A stretch of DNA of 64,000 nucleotides, taken from NCBI RefSeq assembly GCF_024199005.1, contig NZ_JANATA010000010.1, forward strand, positions 44,763 through 108,762. The letters run 5' to 3'. The notes under the pieces are model-generated. The model worked only from the letters and a program-made list of their open reading frames with translations, searched no databases and was not told the DNA's origin. Below are positions 55,700 to 64,000 of the stretch, piece after piece. Numbering within the stretch: position 1 is the first letter of the stretch; each line of letters opens with the position of its first letter. Made by a program: the position numbers and the translations under genes. Source of the DNA: Opacimonas viscosa (GTDB lineage Bacteria; Pseudomonadota; Gammaproteobacteria; Enterobacterales; Alteromonadaceae).

Positions 55700-56209
55700 C
55701 TATCCACGCGCGGCAAGCCGTGCTTCTTTTTCTAATTTTTTCATGATCCGGTTGCGCTTTAGTGGCGACAAATAATCCACGAAAAGTTTACCAGCAAGGT
55801 GGTCCATTTCATGTTGAATACAAATAGCCAATAGTTCTTCTGCATCTATAGTAAATTCTTCACCTTTTTCATTAAAGGCGCGGACTGTGATTTTTTCGGC
55901 TCGTTCCACTTTGGCGTAATTACCTGGTACAGATAAACAGCCTTCCTCGTTAACCATAGTACCTGTTTGGCTGACGATAACCGGGTTAATGAAAACCAGT
56001 GGAGTATCTTGGTCATCCGAGACATCCATAACAATGACTTGTTTATGCACATTTACTTGTGTCGCAGCCAGACCTACACCCTTTTCTTCGCGCATAGTTT
56101 CGAACATATCACTCACCAGAGTCTTTATTTCTGCGTTGAACTCGGTGACGGGTTTAGCGACTGTTCTTAATCTTTCATCGGGAAAGGTCAATACGTTGAG
56201 TAATGCCAT
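55700..56209 (-). CDS. def: Peptide deformylase
   Basis: This 169-residue enzyme removes the N-formyl group from new proteins, with Fe2+ at its active site. All three motifs are intact: GVGLAATQ (about 46), EEGCLSVPG (metal-binding Cys, about 90) and [12 protein letters not shown] (two metal His and catalytic Glu, about 132). It has the same length as E. coli Def. It begins the def-fmt-rsmB-trkA operon. AAAGGA lies upstream of the ATG. It is divergent from the LysM gene. Confidence 0.97.
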   Translation of the reverse strand: MALLNVLTFPDERLRTVAKPVTEFNAEIKTLVSDMFETMREEKGVGLAATQVNVHKQVIVMDVSDDQDTPLVFINPVIVSQTGTMVNEEGCLSVPGNYAKVERAEKITVRAFNEKGEEFTIDAEELLAICIQHEMDHLAGKLFVDYLSPLKRNRIMKKLEKEARLAARG

Positions 56210-56337
56210 CTTGCTATCCTTTACATTTAACTTACGTATGGGAAAGTATACTAACGATGCAAAACTGCACTACTTCCCCTAGTTATATGCACTATTCTAA
56301 CTTTATTAATGTTTAGTTGCATGTGTTTAGTGAAGTT

Positions 56338-57585
56338 ATGGACAAATCAGCAAAAAAGAAGCCCAAAAAATTTAAAATCTCTTATGCGATGGTAGTGAAC
56401 GGTTTGTGTGGCAGTGCCATTCTCAGCGTGATTATTGCGATGTTATACGGTTTTTCTAGTTTGTCGTATGCCCAAACTGTGTCACTTGAACAGCCGGCAC
56501 TGCATGCTGTTGGGGAGCAAGCTGAGTTTGCTGCACTAGCAAAAGCTCATCTGGATCACAGAAAATCTCAAGGTGATATACTCAATATTCGTCCTGAAGC
56601 ACCTTCGCAATATGTCGTAAAGAAAGGGGATACTTTATGGGATATTGCTGAATTTTATTTATATGATCCATGGTTATGGCCTAAATTATGGATGTCCAAT
56701 CGGCATATTTTTAACCCGCATTTAATCTATCCCGGAGACCGTTTATCTTTGGTTTGGATAGCTGGTCAGCCGCAACTGATCATACAACGTCAAACAAAAC
56801 CGCAGCGTATACTATCTCCCCAAGGTCAGCTAATACCAAAAAAAGCCCAGCCGATTCGTGTTTTTGATTGGTCTAAAATAACGCCACAGTTAAATCAAGA
56901 TATCCTCCTCACTGATACTTTGTCTGGTATTGCAACGGTGTTGGGCAATGCAGATGGGCGTTTGCGTTTTGGTGACGAAACTCATATTTTGACTACGCAC
57001 ATTCCAGTAAACACTGCTAAGGGTCAGTTTCGGATTGTCCGCAAAACACATACTATTAAAGATATGAACGGTGTGGTACTAAGTGATGTTGTACGTCATC
57101 TGGCTGATGCTGAACTGGCAGATGTGCAACCGACCGAAGCATCATTGCTCTTGATAAAAGAGCAAAATATTGAAATTAAACAACATGACCAAGTAGTGCC
57201 GTTGCAACAAATATTACCTGAAAATATGGCATTAGCCGCTGCTGTTTCAGAACAGGCTGTATTGGTTGGGGGAATAGAAGAACGCATGATTTTTGGCAAA
57301 TATGATGTCGTTGTGTTGCATCATCCCAACGAAGATATTCGTCCGGGGTTAGTGTTTGGTATATATCAAGCTGGTCCAGATATCACAGTGAGTAAAGACG
57401 TCACTCAATATGCTGATAAATCAGCGGGTATTATGGGGCAGTGGGGCGTTCAGGATACCTATACTCAACCGGCCTTAAAGCAAGGTGAAGCGGTCGTTTT
57501 AGCCAGTTTCGGTGCGGTCAGCTATGCGTTAATTACAGAGATGGCAACCATGGCGCGTAGAGGAGCGATATTCGCGCAGCCCTGA
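56338..57585 (+). CDS. LysM peptidoglycan-binding domain protein
   Basis: This protein of about 415 residues has one N-terminal membrane anchor or signal (MVVNGLCGSAILSVIIAMLYGFSS region). A LysM domain follows at about residues 85-135: QYVVKKGDTLWDIAEFYLYD, then WPKLWMSNRHIFNPHLIYPGDRL. The remainder is a large beta-rich domain of unknown role. It is a common neighbour of dprA and def in gammaproteobacteria. The ATG at 56338 is better placed than a TTG at 56317. It may bind cell-wall glycan in the periplasm. It is divergent from def and 96 bases upstream of dprA. Confidence 0.82.
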   Translation: MDKSAKKKPKKFKISYAMVVNGLCGSAILSVIIAMLYGFSSLSYAQTVSLEQPALHAVGEQAEFAALAKAHLDHRKSQGDILNIRPEAPSQYVVKKGDTLWDIAEFYLYDPWLWPKLWMSNRHIFNPHLIYPGDRLSLVWIAGQPQLIIQRQTKPQRILSPQGQLIPKKAQPIRVFDWSKITPQLNQDILLTDTLSGIATVLGNADGRLRFGDETHILTTHIPVNTAKGQFRIVRKTHTIKDMNGVVLSDVVRHLADAELADVQPTEASLLLIKEQNIEIKQHDQVVPLQQILPENMALAAAVSEQAVLVGGIEERMIFGKYDVVVLHHPNEDIRPGLVFGIYQAGPDITVSKDVTQYADKSAGIMGQWGVQDTYTQPALKQGEAVVLASFGAVSYALITEMATMARRGAIFAQP

Positions 57586-57681
57586 TCGGCTAAGTTTTTA
57601 TACACGAAAAGAGCAACGCTATCCTTGGTGGCTCAAAATAACTGACACAATGAAAGGTTGGTTTTTTTAAGGGTTACTTTG

Positions 57682-58839
57682 ATGACGCAGGAACAATATT
57701 CTCAGCTCTATGGCTACTTAACCTTGTATCTTTGCCCGCGTTTGGGCAGCGTTACGATTGCTAAAATAGCTCAATTCTTAGCTATACCTGTATACGATAT
57801 TCCCAATTTGAGTCCGCATGAACTGACTCGTCTAGGTGTAAAAGCCAAACAGATCAATGCTTTACATAACCCTGATAGGCATAAAATCCAAAAGACGCTA
57901 GATTATTTACAGTGCCATCCTGCAACAACCGTGCTGATGCAACATGAAGTGACTTATCCTGAACGTTTGTTGATGTGCCATGGTGCGCCTTTATTTGTTT
58001 TTGTAGAAGGGGATCCAAAGCTACTCCAAGCTCCGCAAATTGCTATTGTGGGGTCTCGCTTTGCCAGTGATTATGGTAAAAAGCATGCGCGAAGCATTGC
58101 TGCTGAGTTAGCGCACAATCATTGGGTGGTCACAAGTGGCTTAGCCCAAGGCATTGATGCCCAAGCACATCGGGGGACGCTGGCTTACACTGGTGCGACT
58201 ATCGCTGTGCTAGGACATGGCCTGGATACCATGTATCCCAAATTTCATGCCCAACTTCGCCAACAAATTGTGGCAGTCGGTGGCGCAATTGTCAGTGAGT
58301 TTTTACCTTTTGAAGGAGCCCAACCTGGACATTTTCCAAAGCGTAATCGGATTATTAGTGGCCTTGCCGAAGGGACTTTGGTGGTGGAAGCCAAAGCAAA
58401 ATCTGGCTCATTGATTACTGCACAACACGCATTGCAAGAAAATCGTGATGTATTTGCTTTACCTGGTTGTGCCGGAACAGAAGCGGCGCAAGGATGCCAT
58501 GCCTTGATCAAAGAGGGGGCTATTTTGGTTGAAGATGCAACTGATATCCTGAGCCATTATCCAGCGTTGCAAAAAAATAATGAGGATGGGGCTAGTAGTA
58601 TTGAAAATAGTCATAAAGACCCCATTGATCATAAAAATATGCCAACAACTTCAGATAATGGTCAAGTTTCCTTGGCAAATTCCGATTTGTTAGATAGTGT
58701 TGGCTTTGTAGTAACAGAACTAGAAATGATTGTCGCTAAAACAGGATTAACATTACCGATAGTTTTAGCCAAGTTATTAGAATGTGAGTTGTCTGGAGAT
58801 GTACAGGCTGTTCCTGGCGGGTATATCCGAATAAAGTAA
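57682..58839 (+). CDS. dprA: DNA processing protein DprA/Smf
   Basis: This 385-residue protein protects incoming single-stranded DNA and loads RecA during natural transformation. The Rossmann-like core has AIVGSRFASDYGKKHARSIA, SGLAQGIDAQAHRGTL, KRNRIISGLAEGTLVVEAKA, and SGSLITAQHALQENRDVFALPG. A short C-terminal DprA winged-helix domain follows (LDSVGFVVTELEMIVAKTGL). The ATG at 57682, with AAGGG upstream, is chosen over a TTG start at 57658. No other competence genes are in the window. Downstream are smg and the zinc-finger gene. Confidence 0.94.
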   Translation: MTQEQYSQLYGYLTLYLCPRLGSVTIAKIAQFLAIPVYDIPNLSPHELTRLGVKAKQINALHNPDRHKIQKTLDYLQCHPATTVLMQHEVTYPERLLMCHGAPLFVFVEGDPKLLQAPQIAIVGSRFASDYGKKHARSIAAELAHNHWVVTSGLAQGIDAQAHRGTLAYTGATIAVLGHGLDTMYPKFHAQLRQQIVAVGGAIVSEFLPFEGAQPGHFPKRNRIISGLAEGTLVVEAKAKSGSLITAQHALQENRDVFALPGCAGTEAAQGCHALIKEGAILVEDATDILSHYPALQKNNEDGASSIENSHKDPIDHKNMPTTSDNGQVSLANSDLLDSVGFVVTELEMIVAKTGLTLPIVLAKLLECELSGDVQAVPGGYIRIK

Positions 58840-58929
58840 GGCTTTTAATAAAAAAGTTCTCGAATAAATACACGTGATATACTCATGTTATGAAGTATGT
58901 ATATCCTCCCACAAAACCAGGAGTGCAAT

Positions 58930-59406
58930 ATGTTTGATGTCCTGATGTATCTTTTTGAAAGTCTGATTCAAAATGATGCGGATCTGCATGTTGATCAAGA
59001 AGAATTAACTGAAGAATTAGTCCGTGCCGGTTTTCACCATGATGAAGTATACAAGGCGCTCGCTTGGTTAGAAAAGCTCGCTGCTCTCCAAGAATCAGGG
59101 CAAACTCCCTATTTAACTAAAGGCGCGCCAAGTGCTGTGACACGAGTATATTGTGAAACTGAATTACGTGTACTTGATCCAGAAACACGTGGCTTTATTA
59201 TGTTTTTAGAACAAAGCCAAGTGCTAGATAATGTTACCCGTGAGATGGTTATTGACCGCATCATGGAAATTGACACCAATGAATTTTGTGTTGAAGACCT
59301 GAAATGGGTTGTACTGATGGTTTTATTTAATGTGCCAGGCAAAGAAACTGCTTACTCGCAAATGGAGGGATTATTATTTGAATCTCCCGAAGGTTTACTG
59401 CACTAG
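58930..59406 (+). CDS. smg: Smg family protein
   Basis: This 158-residue protein matches Smg (157 in E. coli) along its whole length: MFDVLMYLFESLIQNDADL at the start, RGFIMFLEQSQVLDNVTREMV in the middle and VVLMVLFNVPGKETAYSQMEGLLFESPEGLLH at the end. It is all-helical; its function is not established. The ATG at 58930 follows AGGAG; an upstream in-frame start at 58897 would add 11 residues outside the family. dprA-smg-topoisomerase zinc finger-tsaC is the usual order. Confidence 0.94.
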   Translation: MFDVLMYLFESLIQNDADLHVDQEELTEELVRAGFHHDEVYKALAWLEKLAALQESGQTPYLTKGAPSAVTRVYCETELRVLDPETRGFIMFLEQSQVLDNVTREMVIDRIMEIDTNEFCVEDLKWVVLMVLFNVPGKETAYSQMEGLLFESPEGLLH

Positions 59407-59408
59407 CT

Positions 59409-59951
59409 GTGAAAATTAACGAGCAATTATTTACCTCAAAACATGCTACACAGGCCTACGGTGATTGCCCAGAGTGTGCTCAGCCCCTTATGTTAAAGTA
59501 TGCCAAGAAAGGCCCTTTTGTCGGTTGTTCTGCTTACCCCAAATGCGCTTATACCCATTCACTGAAAGAGTACGAGACGACTGTCATAAAAGAAATGCCA
59601 GGGATGCCTTGTCCTAAATGTGCAATGGACCTGGCAATAAAGAAGGGGCGTTATGGGATGTATGTAGGGTGTATGGCTTTTCCTGACTGTGACTACATCA
59701 GCTCTCTCTCTCAACAAAGTGAACCAGAGGTGACAGATGTTACATGCTTATTGTGTGGTAATGGGCATTATGTAGAGCGTATGAATAAACAAGGTAAATC
59801 CTTTTATGCGTGCAGCGCTTATCCAAAATGTAAACATTTGTTGAATGCGAAACCTCTCGCCCAAACATGTCCAAAATGCGCACTTCCTGTTATGCTTGAA
59901 TCAGCCGAAGGAGTAATTTGCTCAGATCCAAAATGTGTGGCATCCGAGTAG
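59409..59951 (+). CDS. Topoisomerase I zinc-finger-like protein (YrdD type)
   Basis: This 180-residue protein is built of four Cys4 modules: CPECAQPLMLKYAKKG...GCSAYPKC, CPKCAMDLAIKKGRYG...GCMAFPDC, CLLCGNGHYVERMNKQG...ACSAYPKC and CPKCALPVML...CSDPKC. These match the zf-C4 topoisomerase motif of the TopA C-terminus, without the catalytic domain. It probably binds single-stranded DNA, but no role is proven. It starts with GTG at 59409, two bases after smg, so the two are probably translated together. Confidence 0.88.
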   Translation: MKINEQLFTSKHATQAYGDCPECAQPLMLKYAKKGPFVGCSAYPKCAYTHSLKEYETTVIKEMPGMPCPKCAMDLAIKKGRYGMYVGCMAFPDCDYISSLSQQSEPEVTDVTCLLCGNGHYVERMNKQGKSFYACSAYPKCKHLLNAKPLAQTCPKCALPVMLESAEGVICSDPKCVASE

Positions 59952-59994
59952 TTTCCTGACAACCCTTATGATGATTGATTAACGAAGTATTTTT

Positions 59995-60558
59995 ATGACT
60001 CCATCACCTGCCGAACTGACTGCTTTTAAAACTGCTTTTGCCTCTGGAGCAATCATTGCGTATCCAACAGAAGCTGTTTTTGGGCTGGGCTGTGACCCAG
60101 ATAATGACACTGCACTGACCAATGTATTGAATATTAAAACACGTCCACAGGACAAAGGTGTTATTTTAATCGCAAGTCAATTAGACCAACTCCGCGACTA
60201 TGTGGATTTCTCAGCGTTAACTACAGAACAGTGGGCTAATGTGGCGGCTAGCTGGCCAGGGCCTTTTACTTGGATCATGCCGAAACATCCACAAGTATCG
60301 GACTTATTAAGTGGTGGACGTACTACTTTAGCGGTAAGGTTGAGTGCCCATCCGACCGTTAGGTTATTATGTGACACCGTCGGTAAACCAATGGTATCGA
60401 CCAGTGCTAACCCAAGTGGTATGGAGCCAGCAAGAGACATACAACAAATAGCAACGTATTTTGGAGACAGCGTGTTTGTTATTGATGGACCGGTCGATCA
60501 CACTGCCCAACCTTCGAAGATACAAGACGCGGTATCTGGTGCAGTGCTGCGAGGATAA
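59995..60558 (+). CDS. tsaC: Threonylcarbamoyl-AMP synthase TsaC
   Basis: This 187-residue YrdC-domain enzyme makes threonylcarbamoyl-AMP from Thr, bicarbonate and ATP for t6A37 in ANN-decoding tRNAs. It has AIIAYPTEAVFGLGCDPDN (ATP-binding start), IKTRPQDKGVILIAS and STSANPSGMEPARDI. It has the E. coli TsaC (RimN) length of about 190. It lacks the Sua5 C-terminal domain, as usual for the TsaC branch. It lies 43 bases after the zinc-finger gene and three before hemF. Confidence 0.95.
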   Translation: MTPSPAELTAFKTAFASGAIIAYPTEAVFGLGCDPDNDTALTNVLNIKTRPQDKGVILIASQLDQLRDYVDFSALTTEQWANVAASWPGPFTWIMPKHPQVSDLLSGGRTTLAVRLSAHPTVRLLCDTVGKPMVSTSANPSGMEPARDIQQIATYFGDSVFVIDGPVDHTAQPSKIQDAVSGAVLRG

Positions 60559-61482
<924 letters not shown>

Positions 61483-61491
61483 ACCTTTTTT

Positions 61492-61583
61492 GTGATCTAA
61501 ATCAACATTATATCTAGGTTGGTCCCATCGTGTTGTAGGACTTGTCCTAGATCAATATTACCCAGCCAAGAACTTTTTATACT
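61492..61583 (+). promoter_or_regulatory. FNR-type anaerobic promoter of ompW
   Basis: Two FNR-like sites: GTGAT-CTAA-ATCAA at 61492-61505 and TTGTC-CTAG-ATCAA at 61542-61555, against the consensus TTGAT-N4-ATCAA. The -10 TATACT is at 61578-61583, so the likely start is near 61590. The second site is then centred at -41.5, the class II FNR position, and the first at -91.5. The first also resembles a CRP half-consensus. Confidence 0.65.
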
Positions 61584-61613
61584 GTGTCTAGATTATTTAA
61601 AGGACACAATATA

Positions 61614-62321
61614 ATGAAAACACAACTTACTACTTTAGCTGTTATTCTTGCAGCTTCGCTGACGGCCCCCTTGGCTATAGCTCATAAGGCCGGTGATATT
61701 TTAGTCCGTGTTGGGGTTACCCAAGTAGCGCCTGACGACAGCAGTTCAAATATCTTAGTGGGGGGCGCTGACTTCTCATTACCTACTTTAGGCACTGTCG
61801 GTGGTGTGGCGGTAGACCATAACAGTCAGTTAGGTTTAAATATCGCTTATTTTGTCACTGATCACTGGAATGTTGAAGTACTTGCGGCAACGCCTTTTTC
61901 GCATGATATAGATTTGGGTAATGGCGTCAATTTAGGTTCAACTAAGCACCTTCCACCTACTGTTACCGCCAACTATTTCTTTGCAGAACCAGCGGCCAAA
62001 TTCCAACCTTATATCGGTGTAGGTTTTAATTACACGGTATTTTTTGATGAAGAATTTAACAGTGCCACGGCTGACTTTATTACTGAAGATACTGGTGGTG
62101 CAGTCGTATCTGACTTGTCATTGGATGCTTCTTTCGGTCTATCTGCACAAATAGGCGCAGATTATCAAATCTCAGATGATTTATATATCAACGCCTCTGT
62201 GAGATATATTGATATTGCAACGGAAGCCAGTTTTGATGTGAACGGAGATGCGCTGGGTAAAATAGCAACTGTAGAAATAAACCCCATGGTCTATACGGTG
62301 TCTTTGGGCTATAAATTTTAA
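61614..62321 (+). CDS. ompW: Outer membrane protein OmpW
   Basis: This 235-residue protein forms an eight-stranded beta-barrel that conducts small hydrophobic molecules. The signal peptide MKTQLTTLAVILAASLTAPL is cleaved near AIA-HKAGDILVRVG, the usual mature start. The family strands with PTVTANYFFAEPAAKFQPYIGVGFNYT and the C-terminal ...VSLGYKF (terminal Phe for BAM recognition) are present. The ATG at 61614 follows AAAGGACAC; an earlier in-frame start at 61584 is excluded. Likely FNR-regulated, as ompW is in E. coli. Confidence 0.94.
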   Translation: MKTQLTTLAVILAASLTAPLAIAHKAGDILVRVGVTQVAPDDSSSNILVGGADFSLPTLGTVGGVAVDHNSQLGLNIAYFVTDHWNVEVLAATPFSHDIDLGNGVNLGSTKHLPPTVTANYFFAEPAAKFQPYIGVGFNYTVFFDEEFNSATADFITEDTGGAVVSDLSLDASFGLSAQIGADYQISDDLYINASVRYIDIATEASFDVNGDALGKIATVEINPMVYTVSLGYKF

Positions 62322-62379
62322 AAAATACCCAATATCCAACCTTTTAGGCAGTGATATTTATCACAAACTACGCTAAATT

Positions 62380-62408
62380 AACGCCATCTATATTGTGGCG
62401 TTTTTTTT
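62380..62408 (+). terminator. Terminator-like hairpin abutting the aroE start codon
   Basis: AACGCCA, a nine-base loop and TGGCGTT form a 7-bp perfect stem, followed by a T-run that ends at the base before the aroE ATG. It most likely ends the ompW transcript. Confidence 0.8.
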
Positions 62409-63230
62409 ATGTTGAATTTTGCTGTGTTTGGGAATCCTATTGCCCAATCAAAATCTCCTTTTATTCATACAATGTTTGGTATCGAAGCGGATATTGAGCT
62501 GAACTATAATGCCATATTAGTAGATGCGCATGAATTTGTTTCAGCTGCTTCCATGTTTTTTGCTAAACCCGATCATGTGGGCTTAAACATTACCGCACCG
62601 TTTAAAGAAGACGCGTTTAAATTTGCTGACAAACTTACTCCGCATGCCAAAGCAGCGGGAGCTGTAAACACATTATATAAAACAGCTAACGGTATTGTCG
62701 GTCACAACACTGATGGCTTGGGTCTTATGCAAGACTTACTAAACCAGGGCGTGACGCTAAAACAGCAAAATATCTTGTTGATAGGCGCCGGTGGTGCTGC
62801 TAGGGGAATTTTGGTCCCCTTACTTGAGCAAGAGGTTGCCCATATCCATATCGTCAATCGCAATGTGAAAAGAGCACAGAGTTTACTCTCCATTGCACCG
62901 GGGAGTAATATCACTGTTTCAAGCTTTGATGACTTACCAAAGCAACCTTATGATGTGGTGATAAATGCGACCACTTTGAGCTTGCAGGAAAACACCCCGA
63001 ATATCCCAGAAGATGTCTATGCTAAAGCTAGTAGTGTGTATGACATGGTGTATTTACCGCAACCTACCGTTTTTATGCAAGCAGCGTTAGCCGCTGGCTG
63101 TCCCAATGTGAGTGATGGCTTGGGGATGCTAGTTGGACAAGCTGCGGAGAGTTTTACTTTTTGGACTGGACGAAAGGTTGATACAGGCCCTGTCTTGGAA
63201 GTATTAAGACAAGACCTGCAAGGACGTTAG
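62409..63230 (+). CDS. aroE: Shikimate 5-dehydrogenase
   Basis: This 273-residue enzyme reduces 3-dehydroshikimate to shikimate with NADPH in aromatic amino acid synthesis. It starts MLNFAVFGNPIAQSKSPFIH (substrate-binding Ser pair), then NITAPFKEDAF (catalytic Lys), NTDGLGLMQDL (Asp) and GAGGAARGILVPLL (NADP-binding). Family alignment fixes the ATG at 62409, yet no Shine-Dalgarno is present: the T-run of a hairpin directly precedes it. An AGTGA-N6-TCACA site at 62350-62365 resembles a CRP box. It is convergent with yrdA, three bases apart. Confidence 0.96.
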   Translation: MLNFAVFGNPIAQSKSPFIHTMFGIEADIELNYNAILVDAHEFVSAASMFFAKPDHVGLNITAPFKEDAFKFADKLTPHAKAAGAVNTLYKTANGIVGHNTDGLGLMQDLLNQGVTLKQQNILLIGAGGAARGILVPLLEQEVAHIHIVNRNVKRAQSLLSIAPGSNITVSSFDDLPKQPYDVVINATTLSLQENTPNIPEDVYAKASSVYDMVYLPQPTVFMQAALAAGCPNVSDGLGMLVGQAAESFTFWTGRKVDTGPVLEVLRQDLQGR

Positions 63231-63233
63231 ACT

Positions 63234-63770
63234 TTATTGAGCTTCTTCAGCCATGTATTCATCTTTTAATAATACATAGTGTTCTGCGCTCTTCTTGAGA
63301 AATGCAATTTCCGCATCTTTTAATGGGCGCTTTTGAACAGCTGGGTTACCTACATACAAATAGCCACTTTCAAGTACTTTGCCTGGCGGAACAACTGAAC
63401 CAGCACCTATAAAGACATCATCTTGGATCTGTACACCATCTAACACAACCGAACCCATCCCGACTAAAACACGGTCGCCAATAGTACAGCCGTGTAACAT
63501 GCACTGATGGCCAATGGTCACATCCGCCCCAATTATAAGAGGGAAACCTTCAGGGTAAGCATCAGAGGAACGACTGACATGTAGGATAGAACCGTCTTGG
63601 ATATTAGTACGGTCGCCTATTTTGATATAGTTAACATCACCACGGCCGGCGACTAGAGGCCAGACACTAGCATCTACACCAATTTCAATCTCACCATATA
63701 AAACGGCAGAATCTTCTACATAGGCACCTTGGTGCAGGGTGGGTAACGTACCTTTAAATGGTTTTAGCAT
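63234..63770 (-). CDS. yrdA: Gamma-carbonic-anhydrase-like hexapeptide protein YrdA
   Basis: This 178-residue protein is a left-handed beta-helix made of hexapeptide repeats (for example IGDRTNIQDGSILHV, IGADVTIGHQCMLHGCTIGD, VGMGSVVLDGVQIQDDVFIGAG). Metal-binding histidines are present in GHQCMLHGC and the earlier His in ILHVSR. It closely resembles E. coli YrdA (184 residues) and gamma-carbonic anhydrases; activity varies in the family. The order tsaC-hemF-aroE-yrdA next to a ribosomal RNA operon is common in Gammaproteobacteria. Confidence 0.92.
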   Translation of the reverse strand: MLKPFKGTLPTLHQGAYVEDSAVLYGEIEIGVDASVWPLVAGRGDVNYIKIGDRTNIQDGSILHVSRSSDAYPEGFPLIIGADVTIGHQCMLHGCTIGDRVLVGMGSVVLDGVQIQDDVFIGAGSVVPPGKVLESGYLYVGNPAVQKRPLKDAEIAFLKKSAEHYVLLKDEYMAEEAQ

Positions 63771-63881
63771 GATATAGCCTCAAAGTTGTAAATCTGATGT
63801 TGCCATTGTAAAGAAAAAACAGGGCTTTTGCCTGTAAAATCGACGAATAGTAATAATTTTGAAATAAATAGCGAATTGCTG

Positions 63882-63909
63882 TTGACGCATGCCAAGAAGA
63901 ATGTAGAAT
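63882..63909 (+). promoter_or_regulatory. Strong rRNA-type promoter at the window end
   Basis: TTGACG (63882-63887), a 16-base spacer and TAGAAT (63904-63909) are followed by a GC-rich discriminator GCGCACCTCGC. An AT-rich UP-like stretch lies upstream (63840-63880). The TTGAG/CTCAA leader hairpin starts about 10 bases after the expected start. These are typical of an rrn P1 promoter; the rRNA genes would be beyond 64000. The rest of 63771-64000 has no gene. Confidence 0.6.
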
Positions 63910-64000
63910 GCGCACCTCGCTTGAGACGACCCACTCAACACTAAAGGTGTACAGTGCAGATATCACAAGCGATAGAGACAATTTAGCGGTAAATGATTTA

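Noticed and set aside
63754..63981. 75-residue minus-strand ORF at the window end
   Set aside because: It overlaps the yrdA start and the rRNA-type promoter on the other strand and has no domain or ribosome-binding site.

Overview
The window is the replication-origin region of a gammaproteobacterium of about 40% GC, most likely a marine member of the Alteromonadales. Evidence for this: the gyrB-recF-dnaN-dnaA / rpmH-rnpA-yidD-yidC-mnmE-mioC-oriC-mnmG-rsmG-parA-parB-atp order, monomeric NADP-isocitrate dehydrogenase, DUF2489 and DUF6435 proteins, a Spot 42 RNA beside polA, and a DnaT/DnaC type helicase loader. No transposase, prophage, CRISPR array or tRNA gene was found.

Layout. 1-3.1 kb: start of icd, a 59-residue DUF6435 protein, a HEPN-domain protein, a DTW-domain tRNA-modifying enzyme and a glutathione S-transferase. 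3.1-9.3 kb (minus strand): gyrB, recF, dnaN, dnaA, with two parS-type sites inside recF. 9.7-16.0 kb (plus strand): rpmH, rnpA, yidD, yidC, yajQ, mnmE, mioC, dnaT, dnaC. 16.0-16.7 kb: oriC, with four perfect DnaA boxes and an AT-rich flank. 16.7-28.3 kb: mnmG, rsmG, parA, parB and the complete atpIBEFHAGDC operon, closed by a strong terminator. 28.4-38.9 kb: an accessory sensory cluster made of a TonB-dependent receptor, two tandem hybrid histidine kinases with periplasmic substrate-binding-like sensors, and two tandem membrane histidine kinases. 39-45.9 kb (minus): a lipoprotein, glyS, glyQ, a DUF2489 protein, yihI, a zinc-ribbon methyltransferase, an unassigned short transcript and a cytochrome c4-like protein. 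46-50 kb: engB, a compact spf (Spot 42) RNA and polA. 50.3-56.2 kb: trkH, then trkA-rsmB-fmt-def. 56.3-63.8 kb: a LysM protein, dprA, smg, a topoisomerase zinc-finger protein, tsaC, hemF, ompW, aroE and a gamma-carbonic-anhydrase-like yrdA. The right edge carries a strong rRNA-type promoter, so an rrn operon probably starts just outside the window.

Function. Initiator (DnaA), helicase loader (DnaT/DnaC), clamp (DnaN), gyrase, origin, partition proteins (ParA/ParB) and parS lie within 18 kb. ATP synthase, tRNA-modification enzymes (MnmE, MnmG, TsaC, DTW protein), initiator-tRNA formylation and deformylation (Fmt, Def) and K+ uptake (TrkA, TrkH) fill the rest of the core.

The most unusual observation is the last kinase pair of the accessory cluster (35651-38931). 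The first protein keeps the phospho-acceptor histidine but has lost the ATP-binding motifs. The second keeps the ATP-binding motifs but has serine in place of the histidine. Together they look like one kinase split over two translationally coupled genes.
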